A stretch of 64,000 nt of DNA from Leishmania mexicana MHOM/GT/2001/U1103 (taxonomy: Eukaryota > Euglenozoa > Kinetoplastea > Trypanosomatida > Trypanosomatidae), in NCBI RefSeq assembly GCF_000234665.1, contig NC_018338.1:1464023-1528022 (forward strand). Direction: 5' to 3'. The notes under the pieces were generated by a model. That model did no database searches, was not told the DNA's origin, and saw nothing but the letters and a program-made list of their open reading frames with translations. This document shows, piece after piece, positions 31,501 through 41,643 of this stretch. The position numbers were made by a program, and so were the translations under genes. Position 1 is the first letter of the stretch; each line of letters begins with the position of its first letter.

Positions 31501-32812
31501 CCGGGCGACCGCCTACGACCTGCTGGCGCACCCGTACTTCAGCTCAACGCTCAGCTCCATGAACAGCAACCAAAACAGCAGTGCACTGGCCAAGAGCGAC
31601 GAGCGCATCGACGCTGTTCGCTCGTACATCTATGCCGTCCGTCGAAGCCATCAACAGAAGGTGCTGGTGTCGGTCTCGCGCAACCACATGGTGGAGTCCG
31701 TGCGTGACATCTTCCAGCGCCTCGACAACGATGACCTACTCTCTCCCATCATGGTTGTCTTCCAGGGCGAGGCCGGCATTGACGAGGGCGCTCTGACGAC
31801 GGAGATGCTCAACCTCTTCTACGAACAGCTGATTCTAGTGAAGAAGGCTCTCGTGTGCGCAGCCTCTGAGGAGGCGGGCGCAGCATCTTCGCATTCCGCA
31901 GGCTCCCCTGTATCGTCTGGCGCGGCAGCTGCTTCGGCGAACGCGTCAAACGAGCCAGGCATTCATTCTGTCCTCTTTTCCACTGTTCCGTACCTCCCCG
32001 CGCCGGATGCGGATGGCATCGCGCCGGACCTGTTCGTGCTGCTCGGCAAGGTGCTCCTCAAGAGCATCATCGAGAACCGCCAGATCCCACTGCAGCTGAG
32101 CTCTGCTGTGCTCAAGTTCCTCTCCGGTGCGGAGCCTTCGTTTGTGGACTTGGAGGAGTATGACCCGAACATTGCAAGCACGCTGAAGCGGCTGCGTCTC
32201 TTGTCCGCTGCCGACCTCGAGGACGCCGGGCTCGACTTTTCCTACTTCACCCAGGAGTTCCTGAGAGCGCAGACAGACGGCCGGTACATGACGGACTCGC
32301 CCCTCACACCCGAGAGTGTGAGCGACTACATTAGCCTTCGTGAGAAGTTCGACCTGGTGGAGCGCCGGCGCACGGCGTTGGAGGCGATGCGGAAAGGATT
32401 CTACTGCGAGCCGTCTCTCGAGCACCACCTCAAGCTCCTCTCTCCCTCGGACTTGCTGCTACTTCTGTGCGGCCAGCTGCACGTGTCAGCGCAGGTCATC
32501 GTTGACGCGTTGGAGTTCCAAGGCTTCAGCCGCAACTCCAACACGCCCAGGTACCTGAAGGAAGTTTTGCTGGACATGTCACAGAATAATCTACGGCGTT
32601 TCCTACAGCTGTGCACGGCGACGGCGGCCGTGCCGGTGAGCGGGGCCATGAAGAAGATCAAAGTGTTGCGCTGCGCTGACGAGGGGCGACTGCCGGTCGG
32701 CCACGGCTGCACAAATCAGCTGGACCTCCCTGATTACAACGATAAGCAGATCATCAAGGAGAAGCTGGAGATTGCCTTGGCGCATGCCAGTGACGGCTTT
32801 CACGTTGTTTAA
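28535..32812 (+). CDS. TPR - protein kinase - HECT E3 ubiquitin ligase fusion protein
   Basis: 1425 residues in one uninterrupted frame. Residues about 126-240 form three TPR units of STI1/PP5 type (starts GTRLREEGNEAFKAGRY). Residues about 290-420 and 510-700 are charged, probably coiled coil, split by an Ala/Pro/Ser-rich linker. A protein kinase domain follows (about 725-1020) with Lys756, catalytic Asp847 in HGDLKPSN (Gly replaces the usual Arg of HRD), DFG at Asp865 and MAPEQ. Its glycine loop is degenerate. Residues about 1045-1425 form a HECT domain: the N-lobe has FQGEAGIDEGAL and FLSGAEP. The C-lobe ends HGCTNQLDLPDY with the catalytic Cys1392 exactly 33 residues before the C-terminus, as in canonical HECT ligases. 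So it should bind a chaperone-like or acidic peptide partner, phosphorylate and ubiquitinate. Which substrates is unknown. An Ala/Ser-rich insertion sits inside the N-lobe (about 1110-1140). Confidence 0.9.
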   Translation: MSFNNPLESLLRSIIQGSSRGEGGGGDGSGQPAMVTFSTDDASGMYPLSMLQAMGPSLVFTRGPGVTVSADPTRRGAEAPPAMPDPQSASPGSVYSGGVPPMVWIQREQQRIPLQFSATGSPNLDGTRLREEGNEAFKAGRYHEAIRYYTQAIEVDPDSEFLYTNRSFAYFNIKEFEKSAADAAKAVEINANFFKGHYRLGLAQMSLNDFGHAMESLRKAWALAPSENKEAIRVAMAKCESKMARAPITPLLMSPGDSSSMPYTETGISSRSSWPAAPARPTDVQPTLGSTRVDFSELEADIRRAATLRDQAAAYAETYKAQNDIVECSKRSDKIKSLMSIATSSELSALSKEADEKQSQLRRAVRDQDSNAYHKARCDRDATLNKLWDTAAQAGMAIAQLKKIAKEEQNFFSRFGPASNGTLSNVPTQGTSDRVTAVATPVAAESPPASAPAPPTEAPTDAAAPGTSLSRASCISPGSSTPTAEAVAPQQPLTTPRAGASHSTQSSTTAGAELDQLLRRRVEINEAVRKAQKCFAATDAAGQALLHSLKVEAEAMKEVRSLLAEAVELDTQLETHARQVAQTTTKELSDVRLQALDQMSSIVERVKADKEAFAKTMREGDGLLEEEAKLEQQRLLHERQRIQLQAEIEWFKIRDEPENKIECLQVQVKRLHQRIAAIHEKQKAVQTRLMELVEQDHPELAWKSMANGSRILRLVKGSGLWQNLSFSDFQVLSTLSSTVNSKVYHALRRGEHVAVKEISIDDDAARRRFQREVNIVSTCNHPNIIRIKGVFFDGPFAYILLPYYHRGSLRALLSKQEPMSWVAVQDMLRQLASGVAYLHEHGIVHGDLKPSNVLIADDGRPVISDFGIAKDHGALGVADMTLTTTVTSTSNGPSSIVGTVQYMAPEQLLCETGSHKTKSTGMSDMWALGFTMLEVALENAFFHDGSLGKPCLPLLLPEQKRIDVPAKAVGGDEKLAEAIASVLVADPGNRATAYDLLAHPYFSSTLSSMNSNQNSSALAKSDERIDAVRSYIYAVRRSHQQKVLVSVSRNHMVESVRDIFQRLDNDDLLSPIMVVFQGEAGIDEGALTTEMLNLFYEQLILVKKALVCAASEEAGAASSHSAGSPVSSGAAAASANASNEPGIHSVLFSTVPYLPAPDADGIAPDLFVLLGKVLLKSIIENRQIPLQLSSAVLKFLSGAEPSFVDLEEYDPNIASTLKRLRLLSAADLEDAGLDFSYFTQEFLRAQTDGRYMTDSPLTPESVSDYISLREKFDLVERRRTALEAMRKGFYCEPSLEHHLKLLSPSDLLLLLCGQLHVSAQVIVDALEFQGFSRNSNTPRYLKEVLLDMSQNNLRRFLQLCTATAAVPVSGAMKKIKVLRCADEGRLPVGHGCTNQLDLPDYNDKQIIKEKLEIALAHASDGFHVV

Positions 32813-33407
32813 CGTCACGGCGGAGCAAGCGCCGGAGAGATGAGCAGGGGCATGTAGCGGTGGCCACGACGGTGTGCAACAACCGTGCGCATTGCACTTT
32901 GTCGCGCTTTTCCTTTTACATAGCAAATAGCGAACAAGGCGCTTCGCGCTGCCACGACCATCATGTTACGACGAAAACTTCTACTATTACTACGACTACG
33001 AGTGTCTTCTCAAACTTGCTTTCCAGCACTTTTTTCCTCCTCGCGAGAACAACGAAACTCTGGTGCCAACGCTTTAGATGAGTGGCTTCCCCTTCTCACC
33101 CTCTTCGTGATCTGGCAGTGTGTCTTTGACGGGAATTATAGGCATCCCCGAGACGCCTTTCCGCCTTCTCGCCCGAGACCACGAAAGGGCGGTGTTGTTT
33201 TAGGACGGAACAAGAAAAAAGAGAAACAACAGCACACCACCCCCACCTTATTCCTCAACGGACCGTATTGAACTCTCTGCCCGTTTTGTGTGACTCGTCT
33301 TCCTTTCTCGTCCCCCCACCTCTGCCCATGCCTGCATGCATGCTTTTGTGGCCGTGGCGACTGGCGCGGGGCGCCTACACGTCACGGCATTGACTTTGTT
33401 ATGAGAA

Positions 33408-33439
33408 GGGGCGGGCGGGGTGGTGGTGGCGGGGGGGGG
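33408..33439 (+). other. G-quadruplex-prone tract
   Basis: GGGG, GGG and GGGG runs are followed by GG units and a run of nine G within 32 bases on the transcribed-sense strand. This satisfies the usual four-G-run pattern for an RNA or DNA quadruplex in the 3' flank of the fusion gene. Confidence 0.6.
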
Positions 33440-34424
33440 ACTGCAGGGCGGCTGCGGTCACAAAAGGAGGAAAAAAATCGAAAACAAAGAACAAACAGAC
33501 AAACATGCAAGCAAACGTACACGCAGAGAAAGACACACACAGACCCACACACATGCACACGCACGGCTTTCACTGGTGCATCATCTGGCTGTAGCGGGAG
33601 TGCGGTGTGCGACAAGCCGAGAAAGAGCGAGAGAGAGATGCGTGCAACCTTTCCAAGAGGCGTTCGCCAACATCTCTCCTACTTGCTGTGCTTGCTACTG
33701 CTCTTTCAGCACCTCCTCCCTCTCATGACGGCCACCTGCGAGAGGGGGAGCTAGACAGTTCACAGTCGCGCCATCCAAACGACGCGTGCCTCTATGTGTT
33801 GGTGCAGCATGCAATGACTGCCAGGCGCGAGCGGGATATCCGGTAGTGGGATGTCTTTGGCTCCTTGGCACCACTCTCCTCGAAGAGCTCGCTTTTCCCA
33901 TACACCGTCCGTCACGTCACCTTGCCGCTCTCTCTCACTTTCCACCTTCTTGGGCCTCCCCGCCTTCCCTCCGCCATTTTCACTCCGAGAACGGCCACAG
34001 TGCTCACGACGGCTTCGCAGGGACTTGCTTACTTCCCCATACACACTCGTGAGGTCATTTGCGGTTTGTCTCCTCCACCCTCACCTCCTTTTCTTGTACT
34101 TCGTTCTGTACCTCTTTCCTTGTTTCCCGTTGAGTGTTTCACCCGTCACTTGTGAGTGCACTCCGCCGTGCGCTTGCTCCCCTCTGCTACTTGTTGCTTT
34201 TCTCTCTTCCTGGGTGCTTGTGTGCTCCTCTTCTCCATCCTCTCTCCTCCTCCATCTCCTCCTCTCCGTCCCCCACCCCTCACCCCTACTGAAGCCAGTG
34301 ATCGCCGTGGCTTGATTTTTATACATACGTCACCGCGACCCACGTACATCAATCGAGAACACTCACTCGAACACCAAAGTGCGAGCTTCACAGGGCGTTA
34401 GTGTTGCCTGCTTTTTCCCTCCGA

Positions 34425-34426
34425 AG
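34425..34426 (+). promoter_or_regulatory. Putative trans-splice acceptor for the second PKA gene
   Basis: A short tract CTTTTTCCCTCC leads to AG. No ATG lies between it and the ATG at 34517, giving a 5' UTR of about 90 nt. Confidence 0.35.
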
Positions 34427-34516
34427 AAAGCAAGAGCCCATTCCACTGCCGTGAGGGCAGGCTAGAGAACGAGGACCTCTGTCTGCGTGTGTTCGTATTA
34501 AGGTGCAGAGCACAAG

Positions 34517-35632
34517 ATGTCGTCTGCTGCCAAGGACAGCTATCCGGCGGAGTCATTGGGCCAACTCAGCAGCGAGAAGGCGCAGACGTCGAAGGCTCCC
34601 TCAAGTCATCCCGACTCCCCGAAGGGGGCTGTCACGCCAAATGCCAAGGCCACCTATTCCTTTGAGAGGCCGGACACCTCCAGCTGGAAATTCTCGGACT
34701 TCGAACTGAAAAACACGCTCGGCACCGGCTCCTTCGGCCGCGTGCGCATCGCTCACCGCAAGGGCACGGAGGAGTACTACGCGATCAAGTGCCTGAGAAA
34801 GCGTGAGATCATCAAGATGAAGCAGCAGCAGCACGTTGCGCAGGAAAAGGGGATCCTAATGGAGGTGTGTCACCCGTTCATCGTGAACATGATGTGCTCC
34901 TTCCAGGACGAGAAGAAGGTGTACTTTGTGCTGGAGTTCGTGATGGGCGGCGAGATGTTCACGCACCTGCGCACTGCTGGGCGGTTCCCGAATGACGTTG
35001 CGAAGTTCTACCACGCGGAGCTGGTGCTTGCGTTCGAGTACCTGCACTCGCTGGACGTGATCTACCGCGATCTGAAGCCGGAGAATCTGCTGCTGGACAA
35101 CAAGGGGCACGTGAAGGTGACGGACTTTGGGTTTGCGAAGAAGGTGCCGGACCGGACGTTCACGCTGTGCGGGACACCGGAGTATCTTGCGCCGGAGGTG
35201 ATCCAGAGCAAGGGCCACGGGAAGGCGGTGGACTGGTGGACGATGGGCGTGCTGCTGTACGAATTCATTGCTGGATACCCGCCGTTCTACGATGACACGC
35301 CGTTCCGGATTTACGAGAAGATCCTTGCTGGGCGGCTGAAGTTCCCGAACTGGTTTGACGGCCGCGCTCGCGACCTTGTGAAGGCGCTGCTGCAGACAGA
35401 CCATACGAAGCGCCTGGGGACGCTGAAAGGCGGGCCGGCGGACGTGAAGAACCACCCGTACTTCCACGGTGCGAACTGGAGCAAGCTGTACGCCCGCTAC
35501 TACCCCGCGCCGATCCCTGTGCGGGTGAAGAGCCCTGGCGACACGAGCAACTTCGAAAAGTACCCGGACAGCCCGGTCGACCGCACGCCTGCGCTGACGT
35601 CGGCGCAGCAGGCCGAGTTCAATGGCTTTTAG
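34517..35632 (+). CDS. PKAC: cAMP-dependent protein kinase catalytic subunit, second copy
   Basis: 371 residues of AGC/PKA type. It has ATP-site Lys91, YRDLKPEN with Asp185, DFG at Asp203, activation-loop Thr216, the normal GTPEYLAPE with Glu222, and the C-terminal AEFNGF hydrophobic motif. Other acidic residues that recognise basic substrates in PKA are also in place (GGEMF, KPEN, YEFIAGYPPF). From the segment before RPDTSSW to the stop it aligns without gaps to the first copy at a constant offset of 34272 bases. The roughly 50-residue N-terminal extension is different in the two copies, as are the flanking UTRs. The two genes may therefore be regulated or localised differently. The kinase domain looks fully competent. 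The canonical regulatory subunit gene is not in this window. Confidence 0.95.
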   Translation: MSSAAKDSYPAESLGQLSSEKAQTSKAPSSHPDSPKGAVTPNAKATYSFERPDTSSWKFSDFELKNTLGTGSFGRVRIAHRKGTEEYYAIKCLRKREIIKMKQQQHVAQEKGILMEVCHPFIVNMMCSFQDEKKVYFVLEFVMGGEMFTHLRTAGRFPNDVAKFYHAELVLAFEYLHSLDVIYRDLKPENLLLDNKGHVKVTDFGFAKKVPDRTFTLCGTPEYLAPEVIQSKGHGKAVDWWTMGVLLYEFIAGYPPFYDDTPFRIYEKILAGRLKFPNWFDGRARDLVKALLQTDHTKRLGTLKGGPADVKNHPYFHGANWSKLYARYYPAPIPVRVKSPGDTSNFEKYPDSPVDRTPALTSAQQAEFNGF

Positions 35633-38600
35633 CCCCTTATGCGGGGATAGTAGCGGGACGGATGCTCGTAGCAGTGGTGCCGTTTGCTTGTTGCTCCTCC
35701 AGTAGCTCCGTGCACATTCAAACATTTCCTCCGCCTGCCAAACTTGTTCGCGTCTGTTCTACGTCTTGCTGCGAGAGTGTATGTAGGGCCTTGTTCTTTT
35801 TCCTTTCATACACATCCTACGCCACCTCCTCTTGATGTACACAAGCGCTGCTGTTGATGTTGTCACGATGTAAAGCAAATCAAGTAACAACAAACAAACA
35901 AAAAAGTACACAGCCGATCACGCGTTGATGAACGACTCTTTCGCTTCCCTATCTGTTCTTCTTGTGCTCTGTATGCTGGTTGGCCCTCGTTGTTGCGTTC
36001 TTTTTTTTGTGCTCTCCCTCCCCCTCCCCCACACACACGTTTTCGTTTTTTTTTCGATGCTCTTCGTGGACGTCTCTGTTGTGAATCGACTCTTGTCTCC
36101 ATTATGTCTTCTGTTCTCCGTTTCGCTCTGTACGCGGCAAGGCATCACTTTGTGGCGGGCGGCGAGCAGACTGTGTGGAGGAGAACATCAGCGGCACGCA
36201 GGCAGCGACTCTTCCATTTTACGAAGCTGCCTTACTCGTTGTCGACAGGTGGTGTGGCACAAACAGGCATCGCATCAAGTGCATCCGTGACGCGTTGCGA
36301 TAAGAATAGACCCATAGATACAGCGCCAAAAGGCTGTGGCCGCCTCGCGTGCAGCTGTCGCGCCGAATGGGAAGCAACAGTGCTGGTGCTTGCCTTGCCG
36401 CGTGGTCAACTTGGCTGACCAAGACACAGAAGAGCCAGCGCCGCTGTTGCCACGGGCTCGCTCTTTCTCCGCATGGCGCCCGGCACGGGCACCACAGCGG
36501 TGGGGGATGCCATGCTGCGACGTATCTGCGCACAAGTGCTGGCGCTGCTGGCCCGCCGCGCGCGCCTTTCATTTCTGTCCGCCTGTGGCCATTGCGGATG
36601 GGAGCGCCACGGCGAAGCTGACAAGCCTGCCGAATCGGCAGTGGCAGAGGAGCCGGCGCCGACTGCGTGGATCGCGCGCCTGGTCGCCGGCCTCAGACGC
36701 CAGGCCGGCATCGCCCGAAACGGCGATACACGATGCGGCACGCTGGGACACGAGGCGCTCCGCGGCATGCGTCCCACACCAGATGGACAGGGATGCCGAG
36801 CCCACGAGACGGCAGGCGGTCATCCTCGCCCAGGCCCGCGCGGGCACCCGTCCGTGCACTGGGGATCGCTGCCGCGGCGGGCGCGTGGCGGTGGTAAGAC
36901 GGGGCGCGTCGCTGGTGTTGCGGCGCCCCCCGCCCCCGCCCGTGCTGGGCATGAGGGTGCCCGACCCGGCGTGGTGCCCGGTATGCTGCGCGAGATTCCC
37001 GGATCGCCCGCCGCTCGAAGCACACCTCGCTTCACGCTGTGAGCGTGCACGCCGCCCCGGCACGTCCCCGTGGCAGCGACGGGGATGGGGAAGACGAGGA
37101 GAGCGAGCCCCTTCCCCTCCCCAGACAGCAACGCCGTCCTGACGCAGGCGCCGTGGCCCGAAAATGCGAGCGCTGTGCGCGCGCTGCCAACCGCTGCTGG
37201 CATGGTGTGTGCCACATCGAAAGACAGAGCGCAGAGGTGTGAGAGAGCAAGAGAGTGATGGGCGGAAAGGGCGCGAGGGAATCGCGTAGCAGTGCGCCCC
37301 GCAGCGCATGTGTGCAGAGCATGCGGCATCTCCTGCATCTGTCCAGGGCTGCACTGATGAGGCACAGGTGCCGGAAGCATCACGAGAGCAGCCCGAGCTG
37401 CACCATCGGGTCCTCCACACTCCCCATGCGGAGGGCTCCATATTATGGGATGCCGCGGCTTGAGGCGACGGAGGGCGAAGCACGGCACACAGGCAGGGGG
37501 TGTGCAGGGCCGCCGAGGACCCCCTGACCTGAGGCTGGCCAACGTCCTCCTCGAGCTCATCCGGCATGTCGCCTTGACCACCCACCTATTACCCGCATCA
37601 CAGAGACACCACCGCATCCGCCATCGAGCAGGGGCCCGGACGCGCCCCGCGTTGGATCGGACCGTGCAGCTCACCCATGTCCGCGGGACGCCTGCCACGC
37701 AGCGCGTGCCCGAAGGATGGATGAGGAGGGACAGAAAGTGCCCGCACGCCGCATGGCCCGGTGCGGAGGCAGGCGGCTCTTTCTAGACGCCCAGGATGCA
37801 GCCGTACCCCCTCCCCCTACAGAGGCGGGTGAGCTGTGGTTGTGTGCGCCTATTTTCTGACTTGTTTGCGGTGGAGTGACACGTTGAAGAAAATCTTTTT
37901 CTCCGCCCACGTGCTGTTTATGTTGCTCGTGTCGTGACTTCCGCTCCCGGTTGCGTCATCGGCGTACATGCACATTATGACATATGTACATATGAGTGTC
38001 TTTGTTCTTCGGACGTTTTTTGTTTATTTTGCGTGTGTGTGTTTCTGCGTTGTGGTGCGAGTCTTTTCAGTCTTTGCGCGGTGGATCTCTTTGTTTTTTT
38101 TTGTTATTGTTCTTGCTGGGAGAAAGGCCTTGCGAGCTTCGCCGTGCTTTGTGTTCTCCTCTTCCCCATTTACTCCATGACGCTCTTCTTTTTATTTATT
38201 TATTTTTTTGTCGTGTGCGGTTGTGGGACGTTCTCCTGCGCTGATGTCTTCTCGTGGCTCCTTGATGGAGACCGGCGGTGGTGTTCTCTGCAAAGGGGGT
38301 CGCTTCAGACTGAGGCTGTTGTGGATGAGGAGACGCCTGTACTGGAGACAGGGAAAGAGGCAGACAAAGTAGCGAACAACAAGTGTAGGGGAATGAGGGA
38401 GGCGGCAGGGATTCGACGAAGGAAAAAAAAGAAACGGTGTAAGCGGAGTCTACGCTTTCGACCTCTCTTGGCCTTAACGAATGCGAGGCGGCGCTGTCCT
38501 CATCAATCAGGCGCAGCTGTTCTCACTAAAGGAACACACGACGACAAACCGTTTCCTTTTCCCTTTTTTTCTGTTGTGTGCACTTAGAGTCCCTCAAAAG

Positions 38601-41600
38601 GCGTGTGTTTGCCAACTGGAAGCGAATGCCAAACAGTGCGTGACGAAGCGAGGTGAAGGAGAGCCGCGTGCGACGCAGCACAGTTGAAGGACTTAGATTG
38701 CAAGAAGAGGCAAATCATGTAGTGAAGGGGGGGAGGGTAAAGAAAACAGATCGGCTGAGTGTCTGCTGCAACTTTTAGACGTGTGTTTTATTATCAATAT
38801 TATTATTATTCAGCACTCTCGTCTCGCTTCCTGTTTTTTTTCTGCGCGCCCCACCCTCACTCCCCGCTCGTTCTCCAAGGAAAACCTCCCTCGTGCTTAT
38901 TTCCAGTGGACGCATAAAACCGCAGCACTTCTTTGTAGGCCTCTCTTTATTTGTTTTGGTTGTCCTCTTCCCCCCTCCATATATTGTTCTTATTTATTAT
39001 CCTATCACCCTCTCGCTCTCTCTATCTCTGTTTCGCTTCTCTCTACTGTCGATCTCTTCTCGTTCTTCTTTTTTTTTGACATGTGCGCGTGTGGTCGACC
39101 TATATACATGTATGTATGTTGTACTTTATCGGGCGTGGCACGGGAGAAACGAATCAGACAAGGGGTAAAGGCGAGGGGAACGGAAAAAAAGCGGAGGAGA
39201 GCCAGTTATTTTACCTTTTTGGAATGTGTTGGCACGCATATGAGGAGGTGTGTGTGTGTGCATGTGCATCAGAGCGTGTGCTTGCTTTGGCGGTACGTGA
39301 GAGTGCGTGTCTTTGTGCTATTTGTGTGCATGCTGCCATCAGCCTAAGTCTCACCTCTCTCTCTTCCTGTCTATGTGTTGTGAGCGCGTGTGCTTCCGGC
39401 TTATGGACTCCGTCTCCTCTGTCCCATGCTGCTGCTCCTGTCGTTGCTGTTTACAGTCTGGCTCGCTGGTTTTTTTTCTCCTTTTCTACGTGCATGAGAC
39501 ACTCGCTTTTACCCATACATCTACACCTACCTGCATGCACACTCGCACGCGTCTTCGTGGCTCTTCGTTTATCTTCGTATGTTTTTCGAGGGAAGAGAGA
39601 ACCTGGCTTTCCTTGTCCGCGTCGTCCGTTGCTCACGCTCTCGCGCTTTTCTTTGATTCGCTCCCTTTTCCTTGAACGTTGTATTGCCCGGTGCAATGGC
39701 GGCGGCCGCACTCCAGCGCAGACAAACAGCCCGACAGTCAGCCACACACGCCTATACTCAAGCAAGCGTAGTGGATCACCTGCACCCTCTGTTTTTCTTG
39801 CGGATACTCGAAGACGCATGTACGGACTCTTTCGCACACATTCATGCGCACCAAATACGCAGTAGAAAATCAAAAGACAAACAAGAAAAAAAATATATAG
39901 CCAAGCGAGGCGCACAGCAAGAGCGACGAGGGGAGCCAATGCCGTTGTAGTGGGAATGGTACTGGGACGCCGCTGCTGACTTTTTGTTTGGAAGAGATCA
40001 AGCCTGCGGTGGCCCCTCCTTCCATCGTGTGGGGCCGACTCTTTCCGCGGCCCTCTTCGTGTGCATCTGGAGAGGAGATATGGGAGAGAAGGTCACCCCC
40101 CATAGACCGGAGCGTGAAGGAGCGGCAACACGGAGGGGAAGACCGCTTCACGGCTCTGCTTCTTTCCACGAAGGGTCCATGACGTCGGTGCCGAAGAGCT
40201 GTGGAGAGCGAGAAAGGTGAATTTTGCACCACCTGACACGCGCGCTCTTTTTCACATTCGCCGCTACAAAAAGAGGCTCGCTGTGGCATCTGCGGCGCCA
40301 TCCGCGGGTGGCCTGTGATCCTTCACCCCTCTCCGTGTCCCCCCTCCCTCCCTCCCTCCCTCCCTCTTCTGGGAATCGTGTCTCTCTATGCTCTCGCCCA
40401 CAATGCCTGGCTTGTTCTCCCTACTGCTCGTTCTTCCGGTTGCCTCTTTCTTTTCTTCTCTCTTCGCGGTGCACGGCGCCAAAGCAGACGGGACGAAACG
40501 CAGTCGTTGCCATTTTATTGTCGACGCCTGCGCGCATGCCGGTCGGTGTGCACGCCTACGCCACCGAGTGTGCCCCCTTAGAAAAACAAATCGCTCGACT
40601 ACGTTCGTCCCATCTTTTCTTCTTCTCGTCCCTGCACGCCTTCAGTGCATCGCCTCCGCAGGCTCGACAGCCACGGAAGGGCAACGCCAACAAAGAGAAA
40701 AAATACAAGGAGAGGTAAACGGTGTTCGAGGGAGGGTAAGTATCACCGCTCTCTCTCTCTGCAGGTCTGTTTCAACCGTTACTGCATCCGCTCTTCTCCG
40801 CTATCTCTTGGCCACCCCCTCTTCGGCTTTTTTTTCGGTTGGTAAGCTTCACATAGCCTCAACAAGCGCGACGTCAAGTTTGCGCCTACACCTCTCTCTC
40901 CCTTCGGCGCTCAGCATCCTTTATCATCTTCATTCCCCGCAAGCAAGTTGTGGCAGTGCGTGCTGACATACTGCTGCCTTTTCTCCCTTCGCCGCCGTTC
41001 TAGTACAACATATATAAATATATTTATATGTTTTTCGGACTCTCTGTGGTGATCACCTATTCTCTCTCTCCCGCTTTGCGCATTACCCTCCAGACACCGC
41101 GCATTGCTCAGCTGTCCTTTTTTGTATTTTGTTCGAGGCAACGCAAGAGTGTCTAGAGGCTGCGCGAGGGGCTTTCAGTAACGAGGTGGCGAGAGGGCAA
41201 CACTCCCAGACTTTATTTGGTCTCCTTGTCCTTGCGTCGCATCGTTTTGGTGTTCTCCACTTGCCCTGTGTTGGTCTCCCACGCACACGCGCCGGCGCGC
41301 CCTTTTTTTCTGTGTCTTCGTCTGTGCACCCTCTTTCACACCTTCGTCCGGTCTGGGGTGCTGTTCCTACCGCGCTTCATCGAGTTTGCTCGCCAAACAT
41401 AGAAAGGTAGGGAGGTGGAGGGGAGAGGGAGGGAGCAAGGACCACGGAGTAAAGAAACGGCGATTTCGGCTGCACGCTTTTGCCTGCGTTCCTTGACATC
41501 GTCGAGCAGCATCCAACGCACAGGTTGCGTGTATGCGTGCCTGCCGAAAAGGCTCGCAGTCACTTGTCCAAGGTGACATCTGAGTGTCGACTCCAACGCC

Positions 41601-41643
41601 AGTACTTACAACACCTTCATCTCTCCTTTGTGAAAACGGCACG
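35633..41643. other. 6-kb spacer with retroposon remnant
   Basis: No functional gene is seen. The spacer contains a degenerate retroposon (36336-37888), pyrimidine-rich stretches and short A/T-rich palindromic sequence near 41009-41029. Open frames outside the retroposon are low-complexity. Confidence 0.65.
36336..37888 (+). mobile_element. DIRE-type degenerate retroposon with C-terminal zinc-finger ORF remnant
   Basis: The 3' part (37102-37888) is nearly identical to the copy at 20935-21729. The 5' part keeps an open frame (36336-37142, 268 codons from a non-ATG beginning) whose end encodes CPVC, then 13 residues later a His and an HxxxxC pair: a Cx2C-H-x4-C finger at 36975-37058. Preceding it is an LAQARAG segment. 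A C-terminal zinc finger is the hallmark of ingi/L1Tc-clade non-LTR retroposon ORFs, and in Leishmania only decayed DIRE and SIDER relatives of these are known. No reverse transcriptase motif is visible, so the element is dead. The left boundary is uncertain. Long open frames also exist on the minus strand here but are treated as shadows. Confidence 0.6.

Larger units (their letters stand above)
32813..34516. other. Spacer between the TPR-kinase-HECT gene and the second PKA gene
   Basis: No credible gene is seen. It holds a G-rich tract at 33408-33439, CA-rich patches near 33534-33560 and a pyrimidine-rich half (33880-34290). The proximal acceptor for the next gene is annotated separately. 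Confidence 0.65.

Noticed and set aside
36569..37698. 338- and 292-codon minus-strand frames in the retroposon
   Set aside because: Part of the same stretch recurs in the other copy, so they follow from repeat identity. The zinc-finger remnant is on the + strand, which fixes the element's orientation.
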